Positions 17,904 to 26,222 are shown, counted from the first letter of the stretch. The stretch is 47,642 nucleotides of DNA from Microvirga sp. (GCA_029266525.1 JAQSWQ010000020.1:1-47642); one strand, 5' to 3'. Program-made: numbers and translations. Notes: generated by a model not told the origin, from the sequence alone.

Positions 17904-18581
17904 ATGCACGGCGGCGGACGCATCGAGATCACGCCCGAGATATTGCTGCGGGCCTATGCCGCGGGCATCTTCCCGATGGCCGAGGACGCCGACGACCCGG
18001 CCCTTTTCTGGGTCGAGCCACGCGAACGCGGCGTGCTGCCGCTCGACGGCTTCCATCTTTCGAAGCGCCTGGCCCGCACGGTGCGCGCGGACCGGTTCGA
18101 GATCCGCATCGACCGCGATTTCGACGCCGTGATCGAAGGCTGCGCCGGCGCGACGGCGCGGCGCGACAAGACCTGGATCAACGAGCGTATCCGCCGCCTC
18201 TACGGCGACCTTTTCGACCGCGGCCATTGCCATACGGTCGAGGCCTATCGCGAGGGCCGGCTGGTCGGGGCGCTCTACGGCGTGCGGCTGGGGGCGGCGT
18301 TCTTCGGCGAGAGCATGTTCCACCGCGAGCGCGACGCCTCGAAAGTCGCCCTCGTCCACCTGGCGGCGCGGCTGCGGGCCGGCGGCTTCCGCCTCCTCGA
18401 CACCCAGTTCGTGACCGAGCATCTGTCGCAGTTCGGCGCGGTCGAGCTGCCGCGCCAGGCATACAAGCGGCTCCTGCGCGAGGCGATCGACGCCCCGGCC
18501 GACTGGCATGTGTGGCCGCGCGAGCGGATCGTGAGCGGGGCCGAGGCCCTGCGGGCGCTCGGAAGGGGGACGCTCTCCTAG
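17904..18581 (+). CDS. aat: leucyl/phenylalanyl-tRNA-protein transferase
   Basis: A 225-residue cytoplasmic enzyme that adds Leu or Phe from aminoacyl-tRNA to proteins with N-terminal Arg or Lys, marking them for ClpS/ClpAP. Family marks include [62 protein letters not shown] and [17 protein letters not shown]. It starts 18 nt after accC, so it probably belongs to the same transcript. Its stop overlaps the end of the convergent DUF2155 gene by 4 nt. Confidence 0.96.
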   Translation: MHGGGRIEITPEILLRAYAAGIFPMAEDADDPALFWVEPRERGVLPLDGFHLSKRLARTVRADRFEIRIDRDFDAVIEGCAGATARRDKTWINERIRRLYGDLFDRGHCHTVEAYREGRLVGALYGVRLGAAFFGESMFHRERDASKVALVHLAARLRAGGFRLLDTQFVTEHLSQFGAVELPRQAYKRLLREAIDAPADWHVWPRERIVSGAEALRALGRGTLS

Positions 18582-19210
18582 CGGCGGGCCGGGTCGATGC
18601 CGCCGACCGACCCGCTCGGGGGATTGGTCGGGAAGAAGCGCCGGGTCGGCTGCTGTTGCGGCTGCACCGGCACGCCGCGGAGGGGGGCGACGTCGAGCCG
18701 GCCGTCGCTGGTCGGCGACTGCCGCGGCATCCCTTGCGCCGGCTGCGCGGTCTGGCGGCGGCCGCGGTCGCGCTCGCGCCCGGTCGGCGGCGCGACCTCG
18801 TCGGGGTCCTTCGCCTCGACGATGACCTCCTGGCCGCCTTTGCAGTCGGTCAGCCAGATGTCGTAGATCGCGTGCTCGATGCCGTGCAGGCCGGGGCTCG
18901 AGGCGAACATCCAGCCCGAGAAGATGCGCCGGTACTTGTTGTCGAGCGTGACCTCGTCGACCTCGACGAAGCTCGTGGTCTGCGGGCTTTCGGTCGGGGG
19001 CCGCGTGTAGCAGACGCGCGGCGTCATCTGCAGCGCGCCGAACTGCACGGTCTCGTCGACCTCGACCTCGAAGGAGATGATCCGCCCGGTGATCTTGTCG
19101 AGCCCGGAGAAGACCGCGGTCGGGTTCTTGATCTTGTCCGCCAGCGCGCCGCTCGCCCCGGCAAGGAGGCACGCCGCGCCAAGCGCCGCCGTGAGGGCTC
19201 GGAAACTCAT
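18578..19210 (-). CDS. DUF2155 periplasmic protein
   Basis: A 210-residue secreted protein. The signal peptide is [21 protein letters not shown] (cleavage near ALAD). The conserved part (about 25-125) has [29 protein letters not shown] and [17 protein letters not shown] plus VYDIWL-like text, typical of DUF2155. Two Cys (in RVCY and TDCKGG) could form a disulfide. The tail is Pro/Arg/Gln-rich and disordered. The open frame runs back to 19402, but ATG 19210 suits the signal peptide; MRIDA at 19225 is an alternative. The role is unknown; neighbourhood with aat is conserved as far as I recall. Confidence 0.88.
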   Translation of the reverse strand: MSFRALTAALGAACLLAGASGALADKIKNPTAVFSGLDKITGRIISFEVEVDETVQFGALQMTPRVCYTRPPTESPQTTSFVEVDEVTLDNKYRRIFSGWMFASSPGLHGIEHAIYDIWLTDCKGGQEVIVEAKDPDEVAPPTGRERDRGRRQTAQPAQGMPRQSPTSDGRLDVAPLRGVPVQPQQQPTRRFFPTNPPSGSVGGIDPARR

Positions 19211-19373
19211 GGCATCGATCCGCATCGCGCAAGGGCTCTTCGGCCGCTTTCGCGCCCCGTGGCCCGGGTTAGCATGCGAACCGTGATGGAAAAAGGGCAG
19301 CCCGGCCGCGCCGGAACGATGACGAGCGTGGCCGGTTGACGGGAGGCCCCGCCACCCTACCCTCGCTCCGCAG

Positions 19374-20315
19374 ATGAAGCCGCTCACCGTCCGCCACGCC
19401 ACGACCTATCGCTACGCGCGGCCGGTCGGCTTCGGCCCGCACCGGCTGATGCTGCGCCCGCGCGACAGCCACGATTTGCGCCTCGTCCGCACGGAGCTCG
19501 CGCTCTCGCCGCCGGCTCGGCTGCGCTGGATCCACGACGTGTTCGGCAACTCGGTCGGCCTCGCGAGCTTCGCCGGGACGGCGTCCGAGCTCCGAATCGA
19601 GAGCGCGCTGCATATCGAGCGCTACGCCCTCGACCGGCCGGTCTTCGAGCTCGACGCAGACGCCGCGACCTACCCCTTCGTCTATTCGAGCGAGGACCGC
19701 TCCGATCTCGGGCGCCTGCTCGAGCGCCACTCGCTCGACCCGAACGGCACGGTCGAGGCCTGGGCCCGCAAGTTCGTGACCGGCAGGCCCATGGACACGC
19801 TCGAGCTCCTCGCCTCGATGAACCGGGCGATCAAGGCGGATTTCGCCTACAACCCGCGCGAGGAGGTTGGCACGCAGCTGCCGGCAGAGACGCTCGAGAA
19901 GGGCAGCGGCACCTGCCGCGACTACGCCTATCTGATGATCGAGGCTGCGCGCAGCCTCGGCTTCGGCGCCCGCTTCGTGACCGGCTATCTCTACGACCCG
20001 AAGCTCGACGGCACGGGCGACAACGGCACGACCGGCGCCGGCGCCACGCACGCGTGGTGCGAGATCTACCTCCCCGGCGCCGGCTGGGTCGAGTACGATC
20101 CGACCAACGCGCTCGTCGGCTCGGAGGCCCTGATCCGGGTGGCGGTGACGCGCGATCCGACGCAAGCCTCGCCGGTCTCCGGCAGCTATGCCGGCGAGCC
20201 GGAGGATTTCTTGGGCATGGAGGTGGTGGTGACCGTGACCTCCGGCGAGGCTTCGGACGAGGCGGCCGCGGCGGAGAGCTTCACGCGCGAGCAGCCGCGG
20301 GTCGCGGCCGGTTGA
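19374..20315 (+). CDS. transglutaminase-like cysteine peptidase family protein
   Basis: A 313-residue protein with an N-terminal beta domain (residues 1-100, the bacterial transglutaminase-like N region: VRHATTYRYARPVGFGPHRL) and a transglutaminase-like core. The catalytic triad is visible as Cys181 (GSGTCRDYAYLM), His226 (THAWCEIY) and Asp242 (VEYDPTN). No signal peptide, so it is probably cytoplasmic. Members often sit beside alpha-E/ATP-grasp genes or Anbu; here it is alone, though an Anbu gene lies 22 kb away. Its substrate is unknown; it may be a protease or an amide ligase. Confidence 0.9.
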   Translation: MKPLTVRHATTYRYARPVGFGPHRLMLRPRDSHDLRLVRTELALSPPARLRWIHDVFGNSVGLASFAGTASELRIESALHIERYALDRPVFELDADAATYPFVYSSEDRSDLGRLLERHSLDPNGTVEAWARKFVTGRPMDTLELLASMNRAIKADFAYNPREEVGTQLPAETLEKGSGTCRDYAYLMIEAARSLGFGARFVTGYLYDPKLDGTGDNGTTGAGATHAWCEIYLPGAGWVEYDPTNALVGSEALIRVAVTRDPTQASPVSGSYAGEPEDFLGMEVVVTVTSGEASDEAAAAESFTREQPRVAAG

Positions 20316-20350
20316 GCGATGGCGCTCGTTCCCTTTCATCCTCCGATGCT

Positions 20351-20470
20351 CCTCATCCTGAGGTGCGAAGCGCAAGGCGCCGAGCCTCGAAGGACGCATA
20401 CTGTCGAAGCAGTTGGCCTGCCGGTGCGTGCTTCGAGGCTCCGCCTCTGGCGGAGCACCTCAGCATGAGG
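20351..20470. repeat. palindromic repeat family 2, copy 1 (CCTCATCCTGAGG...)
   Basis: Outer arms are CCTCATCCTGAGGTGC (20351-20366) and GCACCTCAGCATGAGG (20455-20470), one mismatch. Inner arms are AGCCTCGAAGGACGCA (20383-20398) and TGCGTGCTTCGAGGCT (20425-20440), one mismatch. The whole folds into a long cruciform or hairpin. Its last bases ATGAGG plus AGG supply the Shine-Dalgarno of the next gene. A second copy lies at 36045-36129. Confidence 0.85.
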
Positions 20471-20481
20471 AGGTTCGGCGC

Positions 20482-21270
20482 ATGATCCATGTCGGCATCG
20501 GCGGGTGGACCTTCGCGCCCTGGCGCGGGCCGTTCTATCCCAAGGGGCTGCCGCATGCGCAGGAATTGGCGCATGCGAGCCGGCACGTCACCTCGATCGA
20601 GATCAACGGCACCTTCTACCGCACGCAGAAGCCTGAGACCTTTCGGAACTGGGCGGCGGAGACGCCGGACGGCTTCGTGTTCTCGGTCAAGGGACCGGGC
20701 TACATCTCGAACCGCAAGGACCTCACGGAAGGCGGGCCCCACATCGCGCGCTTCTTCGAGAGCGGCCCGACCGAGATGAAAGAAAAACTCGGGCCGATCC
20801 TGTGGCAGCTCGCCCCGACCAAGAAGTTCGTCAAGGACGAGATCGCCGGCTTCCTCGAGCTCCTGCCGCGATCATACGACGGCCGCCCGATCCGCCATGC
20901 CTTGGAGGTGCGTCACGACAGCTTCAAGACGCCGGAGTTCATCGCGCTGATGCGGCAGGCCAAGGTGCCGGTAGCCTACGCTCATTCCGACAAATACGCC
21001 GAGATCGCCGACCTCACCGGCGACTTCGTCTACGCCCGCCTGCAGCGCTCGAGCGAGGCGCATGAGACGGGGTATCCGGCGGAGGAGCTCGACGCGTGGG
21101 CGAAGCGGGCGAAAGCGTGGGAAGCGGGCGGCGAGCCGGACGACCTGCCGCGGATCGATGCGAGCGCCGCGCCGGGTCAGCCGCGCGACTGCTTCGTCTA
21201 TTTCATCTCAGGCGCGAAGGAGCGCAACCCGGCCGCCGCGATGGCATTGATCGAGCGACTTCGGAATTGA
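20482..21270 (+). CDS. DUF72 family protein
   Basis: A 262-residue TIM-barrel protein of the DUF72 (YecE) family. It begins IHVGIGGWTFAPWRGPFYP and has SIEINGTFYRTQKPETFRNW, FVFSVKGPGYIS, HALEVRHDSF and VYARLQRS, which are the family signatures. The biochemical role is unknown. The open frame runs back to 20413, but ATG 20482 has a GAGGAGG site 9-15 nt upstream and suits the family start. That site is formed by the end of the palindromic repeat. Confidence 0.9.
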   Translation: MIHVGIGGWTFAPWRGPFYPKGLPHAQELAHASRHVTSIEINGTFYRTQKPETFRNWAAETPDGFVFSVKGPGYISNRKDLTEGGPHIARFFESGPTEMKEKLGPILWQLAPTKKFVKDEIAGFLELLPRSYDGRPIRHALEVRHDSFKTPEFIALMRQAKVPVAYAHSDKYAEIADLTGDFVYARLQRSSEAHETGYPAEELDAWAKRAKAWEAGGEPDDLPRIDASAAPGQPRDCFVYFISGAKERNPAAAMALIERLRN

Positions 21271-21272
21271 TG

Positions 21273-21382
21273 GTCATCCCGGCCGGAACCCTCGGGCTAG
21301 ACCCGAGGGGGGAGAGCCGGGATCCACTCCTCCCGCCGGCGTTGTGGATCCCGGATAACGGCTTCGCCGCTTCCGGGATGAC
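21273..21382. repeat. palindromic repeat family 1, copy 1
   Basis: The ends GTCATCCCGG (21273-21282) and CCGGGATGAC (21373-21382) are perfect inverted repeats, and inner arms GGATCC-type segments also pair. It fills the gap between the convergent DUF72 and cupin genes and may act as a two-way terminator. Other copies: 28177-28266, 38940-39039, 40259-40353, 41579-41719. Confidence 0.85.
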
Positions 21383-21390
21383 ATCAAACC

Positions 21391-21684
21391 TCACCCCCGC
21401 TTGATCTCGATCTCCAGGAACGCGAACGGCCCGCCGCTTCCGTTGATCACGTTGTGCTCGACGCCTTGCTCGCGGAAATAGGGCGCGCCGAGCGTGAGGG
21501 CCGCTTCGCGGGTGCCGCCGCCGGGCTCTTCGACGATGAGCTTGCCGTCGGCGAGGGGCACGATGACGTAGTCGTGGCCGTGGCGGTGCCAGCCGGTCTC
21601 GGCTCCGTCCGTGAAGCTCCACTTCGTCGCGACGACGCGGTCGTTGTCGATCAGCACTTGCGGCTCGGCTTTGGGTCGGGACAC
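21391..21684 (-). CDS. small cupin-domain protein
   Basis: A 97-residue single-cupin protein starting with GTG at 21684. The first cupin motif shows metal ligands in GWHRHGHDYVIVPL, and the second is EQGVEHNVINGSG. Such small cupins bind a divalent metal and can be isomerases, dioxygenases or sensors; nothing here decides. It faces DUF72 across a palindromic repeat. Confidence 0.83.
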   Translation of the reverse strand: MSRPKAEPQVLIDNDRVVATKWSFTDGAETGWHRHGHDYVIVPLADGKLIVEEPGGGTREAALTLGAPYFREQGVEHNVINGSGGPFAFLEIEIKRG

Positions 21685-21825
21685 GGCGACACCTCGGTTG
21701 GCAGTTGACGCGATATCGCTCTTCTACACCACGTTTACGAGCCGGTGCGCACCCGCACTGCAGCCTTCACGCCTCTGGGCGATATTCAAGCCGTCGAGCC
21801 GTGGCGGCTCGCGGAGGATCGGGCG

Positions 21826-21945
21826 ATGTCCGGCTCGTCCCTGATGCACGCGGCTCTCAAGCTCGCCTTCCTGATCATGCTGGTGCTCGTGGCCTCGAAC
21901 GCCCGCCGTCAGGCCCATCCGGCGCCCGTCCGCATTCGCCGCTGA
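21826..21945 (+). CDS. possible 39-residue membrane peptide
   Basis: ATG 21826 has GGAGG at 21813-21817, 8 nt spacing. The peptide has one hydrophobic helix (ALKLAFLIMLVLVAS, about 9-23) followed by a basic tail (NARRQAHPAPVRIRR), the look of a small inner-membrane protein. There is no family I know. The region around it has no other gene. Confidence 0.4.
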   Translation: MSGSSLMHAALKLAFLIMLVLVASNARRQAHPAPVRIRR

Positions 21946-22086
21946 ACTCTCCACTGTTCCGCTTGAGGAAGGCCGACTCGGCCCAAAGCCGGGGCGTCGA
22001 CATCGAGAGCGATTGTGCGCCCATCGTCACAGGAGGGCTGGGACAAGCCCTGCTATGCGACGCAGGAGAGGCTAGGAAAAAATCGC

Positions 22087-22116
22087 TTGACATCCCCTGG
22101 AATTTGGTCCTAGTCT
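22087..22116 (+). promoter_or_regulatory. near-consensus sigma-70-type promoter
   Basis: TTGACA (22087-22092, also CTTGAC as alphaproteobacteria prefer) is followed by an 18-nt spacer and TAGTCT (22111-22116). The local DNA is AT-richer than the surroundings. Transcription would start near 22122 and run into the hairpin-rich stretch on the plus strand, where there is no clear gene. Confidence 0.6.
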
Positions 22117-22121
22117 TTTCC

Positions 22122-22580
22122 CACCCGCCCTGAGGGGCGCCTCCGGAGGTGTCTGGTCGTGGGGCGGCATCGCGAGGGAAGACTCGGGCTCAAAAGGCGC
22201 GGGGCGATCCTCGGGATGGCTCGGGGCTGATGCCGCAAGGCGGATGCCTCGGGTTGATGCGGCGCTGAGCCCGGGCCTCACGAGCCCGGATCCTCAGGGT
22301 CTCCGCTCCCGGTCACTGGCGCGGTCCCAGGGCGCGCCACCCGGCCTGCGGGCGGCCTCGCCCGTCCTCCCGGCCCATTCGGGAGGTCTGCGCGAATGCG
22401 CTTAAGGCTCTCACGAGCCGAAGCGCGAGGCCGGTGACCAAGGCGCCACGCGCGGGGTGCCGCGGCCGGGTCGCTGTGATGGCGGCTGGCCCTGTCCCTG
22501 CCCTGTACTCTTCCGCGCGCGGCCGCCGCGCCGCGGACCGCCCGGCCCCCGCGCTCCCCTCTCGTTTTCGAGGGCCGCGC
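22122..22580 (+). ncRNA. candidate structured RNA of unknown class
   Basis: No convincing protein is coded on either strand here. Downstream of the promoter at 22087-22116 there are clear hairpins. CGCCC/GGGCG (22126-22139) has a TGAG loop; GCC-GCAA-GGC (about 22232-22241) has a GNRA tetraloop; CCGGGC/GCCCGG lies at 22271-22289; CCTCCCG/CGGGAGG at 22366-22386. A long stem-loop GCGCTT-GGCTC-TCAC-GAGCC-AAGCGC spans 22398-22426, and CTCG-TTTT-CGAG lies near 22561-22572. I checked by eye for SRP RNA, RNase P RNA, tmRNA and the 6S RNA layout and could not make a match. The 3' end is not defined. Confidence 0.4.
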
Positions 22581-22744
22581 GATCCGCCCGGCCCTCATGC
22601 CTCGGACCCGGAACGGGCCGCGAGAACGATGAGGCACGTCGCCGAGCCACGGGAGGTTTTCGATGACGCGAGCCTTTGCCGACGCTTGCCGGCCGCCAGA
22701 GCATTTCTTCCCACCGCCATCCGCTCCCCTTGCGGCGGAGGGCG

Positions 22745-23413
22745 TTACGCGGCCCGCCCCGCCTCCTCCTCCATGTCGCGCCCGCGCAGGCCGCCGGGCC
22801 GGCACAGTTTCGGATAGAGCCGCGCCATCTCCGCCATCACATATTTCGCCGGCACGTCGAAAAAGCTGCCGTGCTCGACGAGGTAGGCCATGAACTGGCG
22901 CCCCTCGCCGTCGAAGGCCTGCAGCAACGCGTCGGCGCGGCCGTCGAAGGCGAGCGGCGTCACGCCCAATTTTTGGCAGAGCGTCTCGTTGAAGGTCGGC
23001 GTCGCCTTGAGCCAGGCGCCGTCCAAAAAGAGCTCGGCGTAGCCGTGGAAGGCGAAGACGTCGGTGCCGACCTCCTCCAGGAGCTTCGGCGTCGCAAGGT
23101 GGTTCTTCACGTCGGCAAGCCCGACCCGGGCCGGGATGCCCGAGGCGCGGCAGAGCGCGGCATAGAGCGAGGCCTTGCCGACGCAGTAGCCGTGCCCCGC
23201 CGCAAGCACGCTCGAGGCCCGGAAGGTCTCAGGGTCGGTGTAGTCGACGTAAGGCGCGTAGCGGATGCCGTCGCGCACCGAAAGATAGAGCCGGCGCGCC
23301 TTCTCGACCGGATCGGCGGCGCCGGCGGTGACCGCCGCGGCGCGCGCGATCACCGCAGGGTGGTCGCTGTCGATGTATTCGGCCGGGGCGAGATAAAGGG
23401 AAAGCTGGTCCAT
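22745..23413 (-). CDS. transglutaminase-like domain protein
   Basis: A 222-residue protein. The core shows Cys77 (GHGYCVGKASLYAALCRA) and His123 (FAFHGYAELFL), as in papain-like transglutaminases. The usual third residue, an Asp in a W..YDP motif, is replaced by LKATPTFN (about 136-142), seen in one subgroup of the family. No signal peptide. The open frame reaches 23467, but ATG 23413 (MDQLSLYL) looks right. It diverges from the Gfo/Idh/MocA gene 76 nt away. Substrate unknown. Confidence 0.85.
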   Translation of the reverse strand: MDQLSLYLAPAEYIDSDHPAVIARAAAVTAGAADPVEKARRLYLSVRDGIRYAPYVDYTDPETFRASSVLAAGHGYCVGKASLYAALCRASGIPARVGLADVKNHLATPKLLEEVGTDVFAFHGYAELFLDGAWLKATPTFNETLCQKLGVTPLAFDGRADALLQAFDGEGRQFMAYLVEHGSFFDVPAKYVMAEMARLYPKLCRPGGLRGRDMEEEAGRAA

Positions 23414-23489
23414 GCGTTCACCGGTGCGAGGCGGGCGGAACTTGGCCCTTGCCTTCGCGCCGCGCAATGGGACTTAGTGCAGGCCGGCG

Positions 23490-24539
23490 ATGATCGGAAT
23501 GGGGGGCCGAGTGGAGCGGCATCGGATCGGGGTGGTCGGGCTCGGGATGGCGCTGAAGCCGCATCTGCAGAGCCTGCGCGAGCTTCAGGAGCGGGTCGAG
23601 ATCGCCGCCTGCTACACGCCGAGCGAGGAGCGGCGCGACGCGTTCGGGCGCGAGAACCCGGACCTTTCGATCACCGACAGCCTGGAGCGCGTGCTTGCCG
23701 ACAAGTCGATCCGCTCGGTGCTGCTGCTCACGCCCCCGACGACCCATCAGGACCTCGTCCAGCGCTGCGCCGCGGCGGGGAAGCACGTGCTGTTGGAGAA
23801 GCCGCTCGAGGTCACGGTCGAGCGCGGCCGGCAGGCGGTCGCGGCGATGGAGAAGGCGGGCCTGCGCTTCGGCATCGTGCTGCAACACCGCTTCCGCAAG
23901 GCCTCGCGGCGGCTCGCCGAGCTCGTAGGCAGCGGCGACCTCGGCGCCCTCGTCTCCGCCTCGGCCTATATCCGCTGGTGGCGCTCGCCCGAGTATTTCG
24001 CGCAACCGGGCCGGGGCATGAAGGCGCGCGACGGCGGCGGCGTGCTGCTCACGCAGGCGATCCACACGCTGGACCTGTTCCAGAGCCTGACCGGGCCGAT
24101 CGCGCGGATCGCAGCCTTCGCGCGGACCTCGCCGCTGCGCCGGATCGACACCGAGGACATCGTGTGCGCGGCGATCGAGTTCGGCAACGGCGCCATCGGC
24201 GCGATCGATGCGACCACCGTCTCCTATCCGGGCTTTCCCGAGCGCATCGAGCTTGCGTGCGAGAACGCTACCGCGGTGCTCTCGGTCGAGACGCTCGAGG
24301 TGCATTTCAAGAACGGCCGCACGGAGCGCCTTGAAGGCTCGAGCGCAGGCGGCGGCGGAGCCGACCCGATGGCCTTCTCGCACGAGGCGCACAAGGCGTT
24401 GATCGTCGATTTTCTCGACGCGGTGGAACAGGGCCGCCACCCGGCGGTCAGCGGACGCGAGGCGCTGAAGGTGCAGGTGCTGATCGAGAGCCTGCTGCGA
24501 TCCTCGGACGAGGGCCGTCCCATGGAGATAGAGCCATGA
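23490..24539 (+). CDS. Gfo/Idh/MocA-family oxidoreductase
   Basis: A 349-residue NAD(P)-dependent dehydrogenase acting on a sugar, sugar acid or cyclitol. The Rossmann motif is GVVGLGMALKPH (about 13-24), the cofactor/catalytic lysine motif is LLEKPLEVT (about 103), and the C-terminal substrate domain carries GGGVLLTQAIHTLDLF with the catalytic His. Its TGA overlaps the ATG of the next gene (ATGA), so the two are translationally coupled. Together with the amidohydrolase and the facing TRAP/SDR operon this points to sugar-acid breakdown. Confidence 0.9.
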   Translation: MIGMGGRVERHRIGVVGLGMALKPHLQSLRELQERVEIAACYTPSEERRDAFGRENPDLSITDSLERVLADKSIRSVLLLTPPTTHQDLVQRCAAAGKHVLLEKPLEVTVERGRQAVAAMEKAGLRFGIVLQHRFRKASRRLAELVGSGDLGALVSASAYIRWWRSPEYFAQPGRGMKARDGGGVLLTQAIHTLDLFQSLTGPIARIAAFARTSPLRRIDTEDIVCAAIEFGNGAIGAIDATTVSYPGFPERIELACENATAVLSVETLEVHFKNGRTERLEGSSAGGGGADPMAFSHEAHKALIVDFLDAVEQGRHPAVSGREALKVQVLIESLLRSSDEGRPMEIEP

Positions 24540-25387
24540 GCCAAACAAGGCCCGATGTCGCGCTCTCCGATCTGCCACGTCTCAAGGCGCCGCCCGGCGC
24601 GTGCGACACGCACATGCATTTCTACGATGCGCGCTACCCGACCGCACGGACCGCGGTGCTCACGCCGCCCGATGCTTCGGTCGAGGAGTACCGCGCGGTG
24701 CAGCGGCGAGTGGGGCTGTCGCGCACGGTCGTGGTGCAGCCGACGACCTACGGCACCGACAACCGCTGCACGCTCGAAGGCATCGCCGCGCTCGGGCTCG
24801 AGGTGGCGCGCGGCATCGCGGTCGTGACCGACGCGACGACCGAGGGCGAGCTCGAGGAGCTGACGGCGCGCGGGATGCGCGGCGCGCGCTTCCACATGCT
24901 GCGCGGCGGCGCGATCCCGTGGGGTGAGCTCGACCGCATCGCCGCCAAGGTGCAGGGCGTCGGCTGGCACGTGCAGCTCCAGCTCGACGGGCGCGAGCTG
25001 CCTGACCGCGAAGCCCAGGTGCGGGCGTGGCCCGGCACCATCGTGATCGACCATATCGGCAAGTTCCTTGAGCCGGTGCCGGTCGACCACCCCGCCTTCC
25101 TGAGCCTCGCGCGGCTCGTCGAGAGCGGCCGCGTGTGGGTCAAGCTCTCGGCGATGTACGAGGTCTCGAAGGCCGGGCGGCCGCTCTACGAAGACGTGGG
25201 GCGCCTCGCGAAGGCGCTCATCCGCATCGCCCCCGAGCGCATGCTCTGGGCCTCGAACTGGCCCCACCCGGGCCATGCGCCGCAGGACGAGGCGGTGCTG
25301 CTCGACACGCTCCTCGACTGGGCGCCGGACGAGGCCACGCGGCGCCGGATCTTGGTGGACAATCCGGCGGAGCTTTACGGGTTCTGA
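24536..25387 (+). CDS. amidohydrolase-2 family lactonase/isomerase
   Basis: A 283-residue TIM-barrel protein of the family that includes 2-pyrone-4,6-dicarboxylate hydrolase and Agrobacterium D-galactarolactone isomerase. The HxH motif is His26-Met-His28 (CDTHMHFYD). Further barrel histidines are in WHVQLQL and IDHIGKF. The usual Asp of the TDWPH motif is Asn241 (ASNWPHPGH). Overlap with the upstream dehydrogenase and the nearby TRAP transporters suggest lactone opening or isomerisation in uronate/aldarate breakdown, but that is inference. Confidence 0.85.
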   Translation: MSQTRPDVALSDLPRLKAPPGACDTHMHFYDARYPTARTAVLTPPDASVEEYRAVQRRVGLSRTVVVQPTTYGTDNRCTLEGIAALGLEVARGIAVVTDATTEGELEELTARGMRGARFHMLRGGAIPWGELDRIAAKVQGVGWHVQLQLDGRELPDREAQVRAWPGTIVIDHIGKFLEPVPVDHPAFLSLARLVESGRVWVKLSAMYEVSKAGRPLYEDVGRLAKALIRIAPERMLWASNWPHPGHAPQDEAVLLDTLLDWAPDEATRRRILVDNPAELYGF

Positions 25388-25390
25388 GAA

Positions 25391-25415
25391 CCACCTCTCC
25401 CGGAGGGAGAGGTGG
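25391..25415. terminator. two-way terminator hairpin
   Basis: A perfect 11-bp stem (CCACCTCTCCC at 25391-25401, GGGAGAGGTGG at 25405-25415) with a GGA loop fills the 31-nt gap between the convergent amidohydrolase and SDR genes, ideal for ending transcription from both sides. Confidence 0.7.
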
Positions 25416-25418
25416 GGC

Positions 25419-26222
25419 TTACGGCATATACTGCCCGCCATTGACCTCGAGGATCTGCCCGGTCACGTAGCCGCTCATCGCGTCGGAGGCGAGGTAGAGG
25501 AAGGCGCCGACGCATTCGTCGGGGGTGCCGATGCGGTCCATCGGGATCGTCGCCTGCATCGCGGCGAGCTGCTCAGCGGTCGAGTAGCGCTCGTGGAAGG
25601 GCGTCATGATCACGCCCGGCGAGACGGCGTTGACGCGGATGCGGTCGCGCACGAGCTCCTTCGCCCAGCCGCGGGTCGCTGTCGCGACGAAACCCTTCGC
25701 GGCGGCGTAGATGACTGAGCCGGGGCCGCCGCCGTGGCGCGCGGCGATCGACGAGACGTTGACGATCGAGCCGCCGCCGCCCTGCTTGCGCATCTGCACC
25801 GCGCCCTCGCGCATGAAGCGCACGACCTGCTTCACGTTGAGCTCGAGCACGGCGTCGACGAACTCGTCGGTGTAATCGGCGACCGGCGTGCGCTTGATGA
25901 GCGCGCCGGCGTTGTTGATCAGCACGTCGAGGCGGCCGAAGGCCTTCACGGTCTCCGCCACGGCCTGCTCCGCGACCTCGGGCCTGGTCACGTCACCGCG
26001 CACCAGAACGGCCTTGCCGCCCGCCTTCTCGATGTCGGCGGCGACCTTCCCGGCCTCCTCGGCGTTGGCGTTAAAGTTCAGCGCCACCTTGGCGCCGTTC
26101 TCGCCGAAGGCGCGCGCAGCGGCGGCGCCTATGCCGGTCGAGCCGCCGGTGATGAGGATGCACTTGCCCTTGAGGTCGGGAATGAGGGCGGTCGAGGTCG
26201 TCGTGGCTTGCGTCGCATTCAT
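25419..26222 (-). CDS. short-chain dehydrogenase/reductase
   Basis: A 267-residue classical SDR. The cofactor motif is TGGSTGIG (25-32), NNAG lies at about 103-106, and catalytic Ser158, Tyr172 and Lys176 (YAAAK) are present. The C-terminus GYVTGQILEVNGGQYMP is standard. ATG 26222 overlaps the TGA of the TRAP permease (ATGA), so it is the last gene of the TRAP operon. It probably oxidises a sugar acid or alcohol brought in by the transporter; exact substrate unknown. Confidence 0.93.
   Translation of the reverse strand: MNATQATTTSTALIPDLKGKCILITGGSTGIGAAAARAFGENGAKVALNFNANAEEAGKVAADIEKAGGKAVLVRGDVTRPEVAEQAVAETVKAFGRLDVLINNAGALIKRTPVADYTDEFVDAVLELNVKQVVRFMREGAVQMRKQGGGGSIVNVSSIAARHGGGPGSVIYAAAKGFVATATRGWAKELVRDRIRVNAVSPGVIMTPFHERYSTAEQLAAMQATIPMDRIGTPDECVGAFLYLASDAMSGYVTGQILEVNGGQYMP

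Noticed and set aside
22122-22580. Known RNAs (SRP RNA, RNase P RNA, tmRNA)
   Set aside because: The conserved core sequences of these RNAs were searched for by eye on both strands and not found; a 6S-type RNA could not be tested properly.
22663-22893. ATG with a GGGAGG site and 76 codons, downstream of the candidate RNA
   Set aside because: The ribosome site is good, but most of the frame is antisense to the second transglutaminase-like gene and the protein is Pro/Arg-rich; only the first 25 codons are outside it. A short leader peptide is not excluded.
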